The notes: generated by a model from the letters alone, not told the origin. Shown: positions 23,760-32,095, counted from the first letter of the stretch. The stretch: 40,193 bases of DNA from an uncultured Eubacteriales bacterium (GCA_902790015.1 CADAQF010000032.1:1-40193); one strand, 5' to 3'. A program made the numbers and translations.

Positions 23760-24776
23760 TCAGGCCATGCCGGCGGTGATGATGGCCATATAGTAGACCT
23801 CGTCGGCGTTGCAGCCGCGGGACAGGTCGTTGATGGGGGCGTTCAGGCCCTGCAGGATCGGGCCGTAGGCGGCGAAACCGCCCAGGCGCTGAGCGATCTT
23901 GTAGCCGATGTTGCCGGCCTCAAGCAGGGGGAAGATGAAGGTGTTCGCCTGACCGGCCACCTTGGAGTCGGGGCACTTCGTTTTGGCGACCTCGGCGGAA
24001 ACGGCGGCGTCGAACTGGAATTCGCCGTCCACCACCAGGTTGGGATCGATGGCGCGGGCTTCCTGCACGGCGTCGTGGCTCAGCTTCACCGTGCCGCCCT
24101 TGCCGGAGCCGTAGGTGGAGAAGGACAGGATGGCGACCTTGGGATCGATGCCGAAGAAGTCGGCCGTGCGGGCGGATTCCACCGCGACCTCGGCCAGCTG
24201 GCGGGCGGCGGACAGAACGACGTTGCCGTCCTTGTCCAGGCGGTCCTTATAGTCGATGTTGATGGCGCAGTCGCCCATCACGATGCGCTCTTCCTGGCCG
24301 TCCTTTTCGCGGTACAGCACGAAGGAAGAGGATACCAGGTTAGAGCCCTTGCGGGTCTTGATGATCTGCAGGGCGGGACGGACGGTGTCCGCCGTGGAAT
24401 AGGTGGCGCCGCCCAGCAGGGCGTCGGCCTTGCCCATCTTGACCAGCATGGTGCCGAAGTAGTTGCTCTTTTTGAGCGCCTCGCGGCATTCCTCTTCGGT
24501 CATCTTGCCCTTGCGCAGGGCCACCATCTCAGCCACCATCGCGTCCATCTCGGGATAGGTCGCGGGGTCCATCACGCAGGCCTTGCCGACATCAAAGCCG
24601 CCCTTTTCGGCCGCGGCCTTTACTTCAGCCGGATCACCGCAGAGAATGACGTCCATCAGGTCGTCCTTGAGCAGCCGCGCCGCGGCGCTCTGAATGCGGG
24701 GGTCGGTCCCCTCGGTGAAAACGATGGTCTTGCGGGACGCCCGCAGATTGGCGATCAGCTTATCAAACATGCCCAT
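23760..24776 (-). CDS. pta: Phosphate acetyltransferase
   Basis: A 338-residue Pta of the short, single-domain type (about 330 residues, as in Bacillus and Clostridium). It exchanges acetyl-CoA and phosphate for acetyl phosphate and CoA, the step before acetate kinase. Signature segments are VFTEGTDPRIQ at the N terminus, ALLGGATYSTADTVRPALQ, SFSTYGSGKG, DGEFQFDAA and QLG-like GFAAYGPILQGLNAPINDLSRGC at the C terminus. The ATG at 24776 lies 9 bases after AAGGAGGT; an upstream TTG at 24785 is too close to the binding site. No ackA is adjacent. It has its own promoter, with a 7-4-7 inverted repeat between the promoter and the start. Confidence 0.96.
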   Translation of the reverse strand: MGMFDKLIANLRASRKTIVFTEGTDPRIQSAAARLLKDDLMDVILCGDPAEVKAAAEKGGFDVGKACVMDPATYPEMDAMVAEMVALRKGKMTEEECREALKKSNYFGTMLVKMGKADALLGGATYSTADTVRPALQIIKTRKGSNLVSSSFVLYREKDGQEERIVMGDCAINIDYKDRLDKDGNVVLSAARQLAEVAVESARTADFFGIDPKVAILSFSTYGSGKGGTVKLSHDAVQEARAIDPNLVVDGEFQFDAAVSAEVAKTKCPDSKVAGQANTFIFPLLEAGNIGYKIAQRLGGFAAYGPILQGLNAPINDLSRGCNADEVYYMAIITAGMA

Positions 24777-24800
24777 GACACACAACCTCCTTACATATTA

Positions 24801-24859
24801 CGGTAAACAGATTTACCGGAAAACACCTTTACTGTAGCATAAACGGACGGAAAATGCAA
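24801..24859 (-). promoter_or_regulatory. Promoter and possible operator of pta
   Basis: On the minus strand TTGCAT (24854-24859), a 17-base spacer and TACAGT (24831-24836) form a promoter. Downstream, CGGTAAA and TTTACCG (24801-24818, 4-base gap) form an inverted repeat in the leader. It lies after the transcription start, so it may bind a repressor that blocks elongation, or fold in RNA. The regulator is unknown. Confidence 0.65.
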
Positions 24860-24875
24860 GAAAAACACAAAGCGC

Positions 24876-25601
24876 TCAGTCGGGCAATTGCGACAGCACC
24901 TGCCCGATGGGGTCTCGGATGATCAGCTGGGCCATATCGTCCCGCGGCGTGGGGTCCCGGTTGATCAGCACCAGGCGGGAGCCGCGGTAGTAGCTCAAAA
25001 ACCCGGCGGCGGGATAAACCGTAAGCGACGTGCCGCCGACGATCAGCAGGTCGGCCCGGGCGATCTCGCGCACGGCGTCCTGTATCGTGTCCTCGTCCAG
25101 GCCCTCTTCATAAAGCACGACGTCGGGTTTGATGATGCCGCCGCACGTACAGCGGGGCACGCCGGAAGTCTTCAGGATATCGTCCAGCGAATAGGCCTTC
25201 CCGCACTTCATGCAGTGGTTGCGCAGAACGCTTCCGTGCAGCTCGCACACGTGCCGGCTGCCGGCCTTCTGGTGAAGGCCGTCAATGTTCTGCGTGACCA
25301 CGGCGGAAAGCCGGCCGGCCTTTTCCCATTGGGCCAGCTTCAGGTGGGCGGCGTTGGGCTGAGCGTCCGGGCAGAGCATCTTTTCGCGGTAAAAACGGTA
25401 AAAAGCCTCGGGCTTTCTGAGAAAATAGTGATGGCTCAGTATTTCCTCCGGCGGGTCGTCAAAGCGCTGGTGATACAGCCCGTCCACACTGCGGAAATCG
25501 GGGATGCCGCTTTCGGTGGACACGCCGGCGCCGCCGAAAAAGACGATGCGCCGGGCTTCCCGCACCCATTGGGAAAGCAGTGAAATCTTCTCATTGTCCA
25601 T
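24876..25601 (-). CDS. NAD-dependent protein deacylase (Sir2 family)
   Basis: A 241-residue sirtuin that removes acetyl or longer acyl groups from lysine using NAD. The NAD site shows GAGVSTESGIPDFR (24-37) and TQNIDGLH (103-110). H122 in ELHGS is the catalytic base. The zinc cysteines are C130 and C133 (HCMKC) and C151 and C153 (CTC). The C-terminal VGGTSLTVYPA and INRDPTPRD fit the family. It begins one base after the deoC stop, so the two genes are translationally coupled, and pta follows 100 bases downstream. Acetyl phosphate from Pta can acetylate proteins chemically, so the sirtuin may counter it; this link is inferred. Confidence 0.94.
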   Translation of the reverse strand: MDNEKISLLSQWVREARRIVFFGGAGVSTESGIPDFRSVDGLYHQRFDDPPEEILSHHYFLRKPEAFYRFYREKMLCPDAQPNAAHLKLAQWEKAGRLSAVVTQNIDGLHQKAGSRHVCELHGSVLRNHCMKCGKAYSLDDILKTSGVPRCTCGGIIKPDVVLYEEGLDEDTIQDAVREIARADLLIVGGTSLTVYPAAGFLSYYRGSRLVLINRDPTPRDDMAQLIIRDPIGQVLSQLPD

Positions 25602-25602
25602 A

Positions 25603-26259
25603 TCATTCCGCCTCGGCCACGATCCTGATGCCGGCGCTGGCGCCGATGCGGGACGCGCCCGCCTTTACCATGGCCAGCGCTTCCTGATAGCTGTGGATGC
25701 CGCCGGCAGCCTTGACCTTCATGTTCGCGGGGATGGACGCCTTCATCAGCGCCACGTCCTCAGGGGTCGCGCCGCCGGTGCCAAAGCCGGTGCTGGTCTT
25801 CACATAGTCCGCCCCGGCGCGGGCCGCGGCCTCGCAGGCCTGCTTCTTTTCCTCGTCGGTCAGGTAGCAGCATTCGATGATCACCTTGACCAGCTTGCCG
25901 CAGGCGGCTCCGACCACGGCCCGGATATCGTCCTCCACCAGGTCAAAACGGCCCTCCTTGGCGGCCCCGATGTTGATGACCATGTCGATCTCGTCGGCGC
26001 CGTTTCGGACAGCGTCTCCGGTCTCAAAGGCCTTGGCGGCGCTGGTGCAGGCGCCCAAAGGGAAGCCCACCACCGTGCATACTTTGACGCCGCTGCCCTT
26101 AAGGCATTCGGCCGCTTCCTTTACCCGGGCAGGGTTTACGCACACGGAAGCGAAATGATATTCCTTCGCTTCCTCACACAGGGCTTTGATCTGCTCCGCC
26201 GTGGCGGCGGCCTTGAGCAGCGTATGGTCGATCATACCGGCGATTTCCTGCTTTTTCAT
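25603..26259 (-). CDS. deoC: Deoxyribose-phosphate aldolase
   Basis: A 218-residue class I aldolase that splits 2-deoxyribose 5-phosphate into glyceraldehyde 3-phosphate and acetaldehyde, in deoxynucleoside use. Family residues are present: D92 in ADEIDMV, the Schiff-base K154 in [14 protein letters not shown], and K183 in [14 protein letters not shown] near the start and SVCVNP at 39-43 are also typical. Length is normal (about 215-220). It is the first gene of the deoC-sirtuin transcript and has a good promoter upstream. No deoA or deoD gene is next to it. Confidence 0.97.
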   Translation of the reverse strand: MKKQEIAGMIDHTLLKAAATAEQIKALCEEAKEYHFASVCVNPARVKEAAECLKGSGVKVCTVVGFPLGACTSAAKAFETGDAVRNGADEIDMVINIGAAKEGRFDLVEDDIRAVVGAACGKLVKVIIECCYLTDEEKKQACEAAARAGADYVKTSTGFGTGGATPEDVALMKASIPANMKVKAAGGIHSYQEALAMVKAGASRIGASAGIRIVAEAE

Positions 26260-26327
26260 GACGATTATCCTCCTTAAGCGCGGCGTACAGACACCGCTTT
26301 GGTTCCGTGAATGGTCCTGTTGACCGT

Positions 26328-26356
26328 ATTATCGCACATATTCCCGGCTTTTTCAA
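26328..26356 (-). promoter_or_regulatory. Promoter of deoC-sirtuin
   Basis: TTGAAA (26351-26356) and GATAAT (26328-26333) on the minus strand with a 17-base spacer, 69 bases before the deoC start codon. It is divergent from the promoter of the Ig/LRR protein. Confidence 0.82.
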
Positions 26357-26412
26357 GGGCTGCGCTTATGCGGATGAACGGGACGGGTTTTCCGGGAAAA
26401 ATAACTTATGCC

Positions 26413-26441
26413 TTGCCTGATCAGGAAAAATACAGTATAAT
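26413..26441 (+). promoter_or_regulatory. Promoter of the Ig/LRR surface protein
   Basis: TTGCCT (26413-26418), a 17-base spacer and TATAAT (26436-26441). The palindrome CCTGATCAGG overlaps the -35 end and the spacer (26417-26426) and could be an operator. A leader of about 120 bases follows before the start codon; I see no riboswitch in it. Confidence 0.78.
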
Positions 26442-26570
26442 GCGGATGAATAATAATCGGCGCACAGGGCGCAGATGTCAATAAGCGTCCGGATAAAACC
26501 GGGCCATGCTTCAAAGGCTGCGTTCTCCAGGACTATATCATCTGATGTATCTGCGCAGGGAGGTCTTTTC

Positions 26571-27323
26571 ATGAAAAAGGTACTGAGCTTCATGCTGACG
26601 CTCGCAATGCTGCTGAGCGCCGTGACGGTCCCGGCTTCGGCGGCCGTACCGACCTTCACGGTCGGCCCGGACGGGCGGGTGTATATCGTGCGGGAAACGC
26701 CCGCTCCGACGCAGGTGCCCACGCCCGCGCCCACCGAGGCCCCGGCCATGACGGAAGCGCCCGCGGATGCCCCGGCTTTCCCCGCTGCCGAGGCGACCGA
26801 AGCCCCGGCGGCAGAAGCGCCGGCAGCCCCCGCCGCCCCCGCCGCGCAGACGGTGGGCCTGGCCAAGGTCACCGGCGTGGCCCCGCTTTATACAGATAAG
26901 GCCATGCGCGCTCCCGTCGGCCTGATGCCCGCCAACGCCGTGGTGCTGGTGATCGACCAGGAGGGCTATGCCTGCCATATCCTCTTCGCCCTGGACGGCG
27001 CGCTGGCCGAAGGCTACATGGACGAAAGCTCGCTGAAGCTGCTCAAGGACAGCGAAGCGGAAGCCTATCGCGCGTCCCTGACCAATCAGGCCGTCTATTC
27101 CGCCAAATACGGTGAAAGCCTGATGTCCGTCAAGTTCATGGGCACGGGCAAGGTGGACACGGTGAAGGCCGATCCCACCCCCGCTCCCACCAAGGTGCCG
27201 ACCCCGGTGCCCCGGAGGAGCCTGCCGAAGAGCCCGCCGCCGATGAACCCGCAGAGGCCCCCGGCGAAGCGCGCGTCAGTGCCGGCGCGAACATCGCCGA
27301 AGCCGCCGAAGGGGACAAGGTGA
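26571..27323 (+). CDS. Exported SH3-like protein, N-terminal part of a frameshifted surface protein
   Basis: Starts at ATG 26571 behind CAGGGAGG. Residues 1-25 form a signal peptide ending ASA. A Pro/Ala/Thr/Glu-rich linker (about 38-100) follows, then an SH3-like domain (about 102-165, VTGVAPLYTDKAM ... GYMDESSLKLL), then another Pro-rich linker. From 27213 the reading frame turns into out-of-frame Arg/Pro-rich text (RRSLPKSPPP) and ends at 27323. In the -1 frame the same DNA reads EEPAEEPAADEPAEAP and runs straight into the Ig-like domains of the next entry. A single lost C in the run at 27210-27213 explains this. The original gene would have run from 26571 to 30379, about 1,270 residues. 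Confidence 0.85.
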   Translation: MKKVLSFMLTLAMLLSAVTVPASAAVPTFTVGPDGRVYIVRETPAPTQVPTPAPTEAPAMTEAPADAPAFPAAEATEAPAAEAPAAPAAPAAQTVGLAKVTGVAPLYTDKAMRAPVGLMPANAVVLVIDQEGYACHILFALDGALAEGYMDESSLKLLKDSEAEAYRASLTNQAVYSAKYGESLMSVKFMGTGKVDTVKADPTPAPTKVPTPVPRRSLPKSPPPMNPQRPPAKRASVPARTSPKPPKGTR

Positions 27324-30300
27324 TCTTCACGGTCACGGCCATGGGTCTGTCCGGCGACGAAGCATACCAGTGGCAGCGCGCCAAAGGGACCGTCTATGAA
27401 GACTGCGGCCTGTCCGGCGCGAAGACGGCCACGCTCACCTTTGCCGCCACCAGGGCCCGGCTGGATTATCAGTACCGCTGCCAGGTGACAGACGGTGAAA
27501 ACGTGTATTACACCGATCCCGTGCGGGTGACGTTTATTGAAGCGGAAGCGGAGCCTGCCGGGGAACCGGCCGCCCCCGCCGAAGAGCCCGCCCCGGCCGA
27601 AGACGAGGATCCCGAACCCGAAGTGATCGTTCTGGCCAACGGGAACGCCACGGTTACCGCGTCGGTGAGCCAGCTGACCGCCAGCGAAGGAACTAAGGTC
27701 TATTATACCGCCTCTGTCGCCGGTGTCACGGGATCTGCAATCTACCAGTGGCAGAAGAGCGCCGACGGGGTCAGCGGCTGGTCCAATTCCCAGCAGGCCG
27801 GCAGCAAAACGGCTAAGATGACAGTCCCGGGTGTGCAAAACCTGATCGACAAATACTATCGCTGCGTGGTGACGGACGACAGCGGAAGCTCGATCTCCAA
27901 CACAGTCAAGGTCACCTGGATGGACCCGCCGGTGATCACCGCAGAAGCTGACACCGCAACAGCCGTTCCTAAGCAGCTGGTCCATTTTGACGCCGAGGTC
28001 AGCGGCACTGCCGGCACACCAAAATACCAGTGGCAGAAGAGCGCGGACGGTGAAACCAGCTGGGCCGGCTCCTCCCAAAGCGGAGCCAAAACGCCCCATA
28101 TGAAGCTGACCGCCACCGAATCGCTGCTGAGCTGCTATTACCGCCTGCGCGTGATCGACGACAACGGCATCTGGTACAGCAACACAGTCAAGGTAGACTT
28201 TATGCAGACTTCGGTCTCTGCGTCGGTCAGCCAAGCCACCGCCAGCAAGGGGACCAAGGTTTACTATACCGCCGAGGTGACCGATACCGTAGGCGATGTT
28301 ACCTATCAGTGGCAGAAGAGCGCCGACGGACAGACCGGCTGGGCCAATTCCGCCCAGTCCGGCAATAAGACGGCGAAGATGACCATCACCGGTCAGCAGA
28401 GCCTGATCGACCTGTATTACCGCTGCCGTGTCAGGGACGACAACGGCTACTGGTATTCTGACCCGGTCAAGGTCACCTGGATGGACCCGCCGGTGATCAC
28501 CGCCGCGGCGGACAGGGAAATAGCGGTCGCCGGGCAGCTGGTGCACTTTGACGCTGAGGTAACCGGCGTCACCGAAAACGCCGCATACCGCTGGCAGAAG
28601 AGTGCGGACGGACAGACCGGCTGGAGCTACTCCTCCCAGAACGGGTACGCGACTCCTCACATGAAGCTGACCGCCAATGAATCGCTGCTGAACAATTATT
28701 ATCGCCTGCGCGTGATCGACGACAACGGCACCTGGTACAGCAACGTGGTCAAGGTGGATTTCTTGGTGCCCGCCATCACTATTGACGCTTCTGCCAGCCA
28801 GGCCACGGCCAGCATCGGGACGAAGGTGTATTATAACGCGGAAGTGACCGGCGCCGTCGGCGACGTTTCCTACCAGTGGCAGAAGAGCGCCAACGGCCAG
28901 ACCGGCTGGTCCAATTCCCAGCAGGCAGGCAGCAAAACCGCTCAGATGACCATCACAGCCACGCAAAGCCTGATCGACCTGTATTACCGCTGCGCAGTGA
29001 CCGACGACCTGGGGACTTTCTACAGCGAACCCGTCAAGGTCACGTGGATGGCCCCTCCGACGGTCACCGCGGCGGTGGACGACGCTTCCGCCGTGACGGA
29101 CCAGCTTGTGCGTTTTGACGCCGAAGTCAGCGGCACCGCCGGCACCCCGAAATACCAGTGGCAGAAGAGCGCCGACGGTCAGACCAACTGGAAGAATTCC
29201 GCTCAAAGCGGCTGCACTACGCCGCACATGAAGCTGACCGCCTCCAAATCCCTGCTCAACTGCTTCTACCGCCTGCGCGTGATCGACGACAACGGCATCT
29301 GGTACAGCAACGCGGTGTGGGTGGAATACCTTGAGATGATACCGGAAGATGATTTCCTGTGGTACGTCAAGGATGACGGAACGGTCGAGATCGACCGGTA
29401 CATCGGCCCTGATAACGCTAAAAACGTTGTGATCCCGTCGATCATCGACGGGAAACGGGTAACAGGCATCGGCGTTTCAGCCTTCTCGGGCTGCAGCAGT
29501 CTGACCGGAAGCCTTGTGATCCCTGAAGGCATCACAAGTATCGGGCAGAAAGCTTTCTATAACTGCTCCGGCCTGACGGGCTCCCTGAACATTCCCGGCA
29601 GTGTCACAAGCATCGGTATTGAGGCTTTCTATAATTGCTATGGCTTTACCGGGAGCCTGGTCATTCCTTCCGGTGTGACGGATATCAGCAACTCTGCTTT
29701 CTATAACTGCTATGGCTTTAACGGTGGCCTGACTATCCCCGCGGGCGTGACGAGTATTGGATATAATGCTTTCTATGGCTGTAACCATTTTACAGGCAAA
29801 TTGACCATTCCCAACAGCGTAACAAGCATCGGTAACGCTGCTTTCCGTAACTGTGACGGCTTTACGGGCAGCCTGATCATTCCCGGCAGCGTAACTACCA
29901 TTGGACAGTATGCTTTCAATGATTGCGACGGTTTTAACGGCGGCTTGACTATTTCTTCCGGTGTACAGAGCATTGGACTAGATGCATTCCAGGGCTGCGA
30001 ACACTTCAGGGGCAGCTTGTTCATCCCCGGCAGCGTAACGACTATCGGAGCCGGAGCATTTTACGGCTGCACAGGTTTCACCGGCACATTGACCATTTCA
30101 GACGGGGTAAAGACTATAGGGTATCTAGCTTTCTATAACTGCAGCGGTTTCACCGGGAGCTTGACCATCCCGGACAGCGTGACGAGCATAGGAAGCGAGG
30201 CTTTCAGAAGCTGCAGAGGTTTCACCGGGAGCCTGACCATCCCGGACAGCGTGACGAGCATAGGGGATTATGCTTTCTCTTACTGCAGCGGGTTCACGGG

Positions 30301-30379
30301 CACCGTGTCTATTCCCGCCAACGTTTCAGTAGGCGATTACGCTTTCTTTGGCTGCAATGTAACAGTTAAACGCCGGTAA
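27320..30379 (+). CDS. Ig-like and BspA-type LRR surface protein, C-terminal part
   Basis: A 1019-residue frame opening at a GTG at 27320 without a ribosome binding site; coding text in this frame begins upstream at about 27212, so it is the continuation of the preceding gene. It contains the end of one Ig-like module, an acidic Pro/Glu linker (residues 74-105), six more Ig-like modules of about 92 residues each with a YQWQKSADG core (110-672), and 13 LRR_5 repeats of 24 residues (from about 702). No sortase or other anchor is seen. Such proteins usually bind host or plant glycans or other cells; the ligand is unknown. The protein is expressed as one piece only if the frameshift is an error, is bypassed, or reverts. 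Confidence 0.85.
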   Translation: MIFTVTAMGLSGDEAYQWQRAKGTVYEDCGLSGAKTATLTFAATRARLDYQYRCQVTDGENVYYTDPVRVTFIEAEAEPAGEPAAPAEEPAPAEDEDPEPEVIVLANGNATVTASVSQLTASEGTKVYYTASVAGVTGSAIYQWQKSADGVSGWSNSQQAGSKTAKMTVPGVQNLIDKYYRCVVTDDSGSSISNTVKVTWMDPPVITAEADTATAVPKQLVHFDAEVSGTAGTPKYQWQKSADGETSWAGSSQSGAKTPHMKLTATESLLSCYYRLRVIDDNGIWYSNTVKVDFMQTSVSASVSQATASKGTKVYYTAEVTDTVGDVTYQWQKSADGQTGWANSAQSGNKTAKMTITGQQSLIDLYYRCRVRDDNGYWYSDPVKVTWMDPPVITAAADREIAVAGQLVHFDAEVTGVTENAAYRWQKSADGQTGWSYSSQNGYATPHMKLTANESLLNNYYRLRVIDDNGTWYSNVVKVDFLVPAITIDASASQATASIGTKVYYNAEVTGAVGDVSYQWQKSANGQTGWSNSQQAGSKTAQMTITATQSLIDLYYRCAVTDDLGTFYSEPVKVTWMAPPTVTAAVDDASAVTDQLVRFDAEVSGTAGTPKYQWQKSADGQTNWKNSAQSGCTTPHMKLTASKSLLNCFYRLRVIDDNGIWYSNAVWVEYLEMIPEDDFLWYVKDDGTVEIDRYIGPDNAKNVVIPSIIDGKRVTGIGVSAFSGCSSLTGSLVIPEGITSIGQKAFYNCSGLTGSLNIPGSVTSIGIEAFYNCYGFTGSLVIPSGVTDISNSAFYNCYGFNGGLTIPAGVTSIGYNAFYGCNHFTGKLTIPNSVTSIGNAAFRNCDGFTGSLIIPGSVTTIGQYAFNDCDGFNGGLTISSGVQSIGLDAFQGCEHFRGSLFIPGSVTTIGAGAFYGCTGFTGTLTISDGVKTIGYLAFYNCSGFTGSLTIPDSVTSIGSEAFRSCRGFTGSLTIPDSVTSIGDYAFSYCSGFTGTVSIPANVSVGDYAFFGCNVTVKRR
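27647..29337 (+). repeat. Tandem Ig-like modules in an A-B-A-B-A-B order
   Basis: Six consecutive modules of about 275-290 bases alternate between two types. Type A contains GTKVYYTA and ends VTWMDPP. Type B contains QLVHFDAEV, TPHMKL and RVIDDNG. Each pair is more like the other pairs than A is like B, so a two-domain unit of about 550-570 bases was duplicated twice. A seventh, more divergent module lies before the acidic linker. Confidence 0.85.
29425..30379 (+). repeat. Thirteen 24-residue LRR_5 (BspA-type) repeats
   Basis: The period is 72 bases and the protein consensus is SLTIPxSVTSIGxxAFxxCxGFTG. The first is longer, the last lacks one residue before GDYAF and ends the protein. The two repeats before the last are nearly identical in DNA (about 30160-30300), which points to recent duplication or gene conversion. 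BspA-type LRRs form curved solenoids that bind proteins or glycans. Confidence 0.9.
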
Positions 30380-30530
30380 TTCCGGAATAACGCAGCTGAT
30401 CTCTTCGAAAGAACCGCCCAGGGCTGAACGTCGTTCCGTCAGCCCCATATGTCCTTCAGCCCCGCCTGTCACCATGTCACACAGACCGCGTCTCCGCTGA
30501 CACGTGAAAGCGGTCAAATAAACCTTATAA

Positions 30531-30563
30531 CGTGCCCTGCCGGCCCATCGCCGGCAGGGCACG
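30531..30563. repeat. Perfect 14-bp-arm hairpin in a 449-base intergenic stretch
   Basis: The interval 30380-30828 has no gene. CGTGCCCTGCCGGC and GCCGGCAGGGCACG flank a 5-base loop. There is no T run, so it is not a simple terminator, though it lies downstream of the Ig/LRR gene. Its CCCTGCCGGC core resembles the dispersed repeats at 32096, 37521 and 40095. The rest of the interval shows only the promoter at 30741. Confidence 0.7.
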
Positions 30564-30740
30564 TCATCTGTCCGTCCCATTCCTTCCCGCGTATACCGTG
30601 CCCCGGATAGGCTTATCCCGCAGGCCCTTGAGAGGAGGCGCCGGACTGGCTTATAAGCCCCGGCAGCGTCTCTTTAAAAGAAAAAACGCCGGTGGGTTCA
30701 TTTATTTTTCCCCGGCCGGTGAGGCGCTCCCTTTTCCCCA

Positions 30741-30769
30741 TTGTCCCCGCTTTCCCGATATGCTATAAT
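30741..30769 (+). promoter_or_regulatory. Promoter of the aminopeptidase gene
   Basis: TTGTCC (30741-30746), a 17-base spacer and TATAAT (30764-30769). A small hairpin (GCCCTTGCGGGC) lies in the leader before the GGGAGG ribosome binding site. Confidence 0.82.
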
Positions 30770-30828
30770 CCATGTGTACCGGACGCCCTTGCGGGCCGCC
30801 ATCAAAAACACATCCGGGAGGAACAAAT

Positions 30829-32058
30829 ATGAGCATCACCCCATCCCTTCTTAAGAAATACGCCAGGCTGATCGTCCGCACGGGGGCCAACGTGCAGCCG
30901 GGCCAGGTCGTCCAGCTGACCGTTTCCGTCGAGCAGAGCGCGTTTGCGGCCCTGATCATCGAGGAATGCTACCAGGCGGGGGCGAAAAAGGTCAACGTGG
31001 AGTGGACATTTGACACCCAGCGCCGGCTCAACTTCCAGTACGCCGAACAGGAAACGCTGGCACAGGTGCTGCCCTGGGAGGAGGAAAAGCTGCGCCAGAT
31101 GACGAAGGACCTGCCCTGCCGCATCTACATAGCCTCCGACGACCCGGACGCCATGCGGGGCATCGACCCGCAGAAGCTGTCGAACGTGTCCCGTCAGCGG
31201 GCCGCAGTGGTCAAGCCCTACCGGGATATGATCGACGGCCGCCACCAGTGGGTGATCGCCGCCTATCCGTCCGAAAAATGGGCGAAGAAATGCTTCCCAG
31301 ACGACCCGGACGCGGTGGGAAGGCTTTGGGACGCCATCCTGCGCACCGTGCGCGTGAGCGAGGACAAGGACCCCGTGGCCGAATGGAAAAAGCATACGGA
31401 CTTCATCGAAAAGAAGGCCGCGTGGCTTAACGCCCAGGGCTTTTCCTCCCTGCGCTACAAAAGCCTGAACGGCACCGATTTTACCGTGGAACTGATCCCC
31501 GGCGCCAAATGGGAGGGCGCGGGCGCCATCAACACGGAAAACGGGGCGTTCTACATCCCGAACATGCCGACCGAGGAGATCTTTACCTCCCCCCTGGCCG
31601 GCAGGTGCGAAGGCACGCTGGTCGCCGTCAAGCCGCTGTCCTGGAACAGCCAGCTGATCGAGGACTTTTCCATCACGTTCAAAAACGGCCGGGCCGTCAG
31701 CTGCAGGGCGAAGAAGGGGCAGGAGCTATTGGAGCAGATGATCCGGATGGACGACGGCGCCGCCATGCTGGGCGAGGTCGCCCTGGTGCCCAAGGAAAGT
31801 CCGGTGAACCAGTGCGGTTTCCTGTTCTACGAGACGCTGTTTGACGAAAACGCCTGCTGCCACGTCGCCCTGGGCGCGGGCTTCAAGGAGGTCCTCCCCG
31901 GCGGCGACGATCTGACCGTCGAGCAGGCCCACGCCCGCGGCATCAACGATTCCATCATCCATGTGGACTTTATGGTGGGCGCGGACGACCTGTCCATCGA
32001 CGGCATCCGGCCCGACGGCACCGCCGTTCCCGTTTTCCGCGGCGGCACCTGGGCGTGA
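30829..32058 (+). CDS. Aminopeptidase of family M29 (AmpS/PepS type)
   Basis: A 409-residue cytoplasmic metalloaminopeptidase. The ATG at 30829 follows GGGAGGAAC. The M29 metal ligands and catalytic residues can be placed in order: E in NMPTEEIFTSP, E in LGEVALVP, H in ETLFDENACCHVALG, and H and D in IIHVDFMVG. Length is the family's usual (about 410). These enzymes remove N-terminal residues from peptides and are typical of Bacillota peptide use. It is monocistronic, with its own promoter; strong hairpins follow immediately after the stop codon. Confidence 0.95.
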   Translation: MSITPSLLKKYARLIVRTGANVQPGQVVQLTVSVEQSAFAALIIEECYQAGAKKVNVEWTFDTQRRLNFQYAEQETLAQVLPWEEEKLRQMTKDLPCRIYIASDDPDAMRGIDPQKLSNVSRQRAAVVKPYRDMIDGRHQWVIAAYPSEKWAKKCFPDDPDAVGRLWDAILRTVRVSEDKDPVAEWKKHTDFIEKKAAWLNAQGFSSLRYKSLNGTDFTVELIPGAKWEGAGAINTENGAFYIPNMPTEEIFTSPLAGRCEGTLVAVKPLSWNSQLIEDFSITFKNGRAVSCRAKKGQELLEQMIRMDDGAAMLGEVALVPKESPVNQCGFLFYETLFDENACCHVALGAGFKEVLPGGDDLTVEQAHARGINDSIIHVDFMVGADDLSIDGIRPDGTAVPVFRGGTWA

Positions 32059-32064
32059 GCGACT

Positions 32065-32089
32065 GGGAAGGGGAATACTTCCCCTTCCC
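32065..32089 (+). other. Perfect hairpin just after the aminopeptidase gene
   Basis: GGGAAGGGGAA and TTCCCCTTCCC form an 11-bp stem around TAC, seven bases after the stop codon. No T run follows, so it more likely protects the 3' end of the mRNA, with termination at the palindrome at 32195-32219. Confidence 0.7.
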
Positions 32090-32095
32090 ACGGTT

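Noticed and set aside
27095..29227. A 710-codon open frame on the minus strand opposite the Ig-like modules
   Set aside because: It is the antisense of a GC-rich repetitive coding region, has no ribosome binding site or recognisable domain, and repeats only because the plus-strand modules repeat.
29425..30379. 72-bp repeats as a non-coding satellite
   Set aside because: They are in frame and translate to regular 24-residue LRR_5 units.
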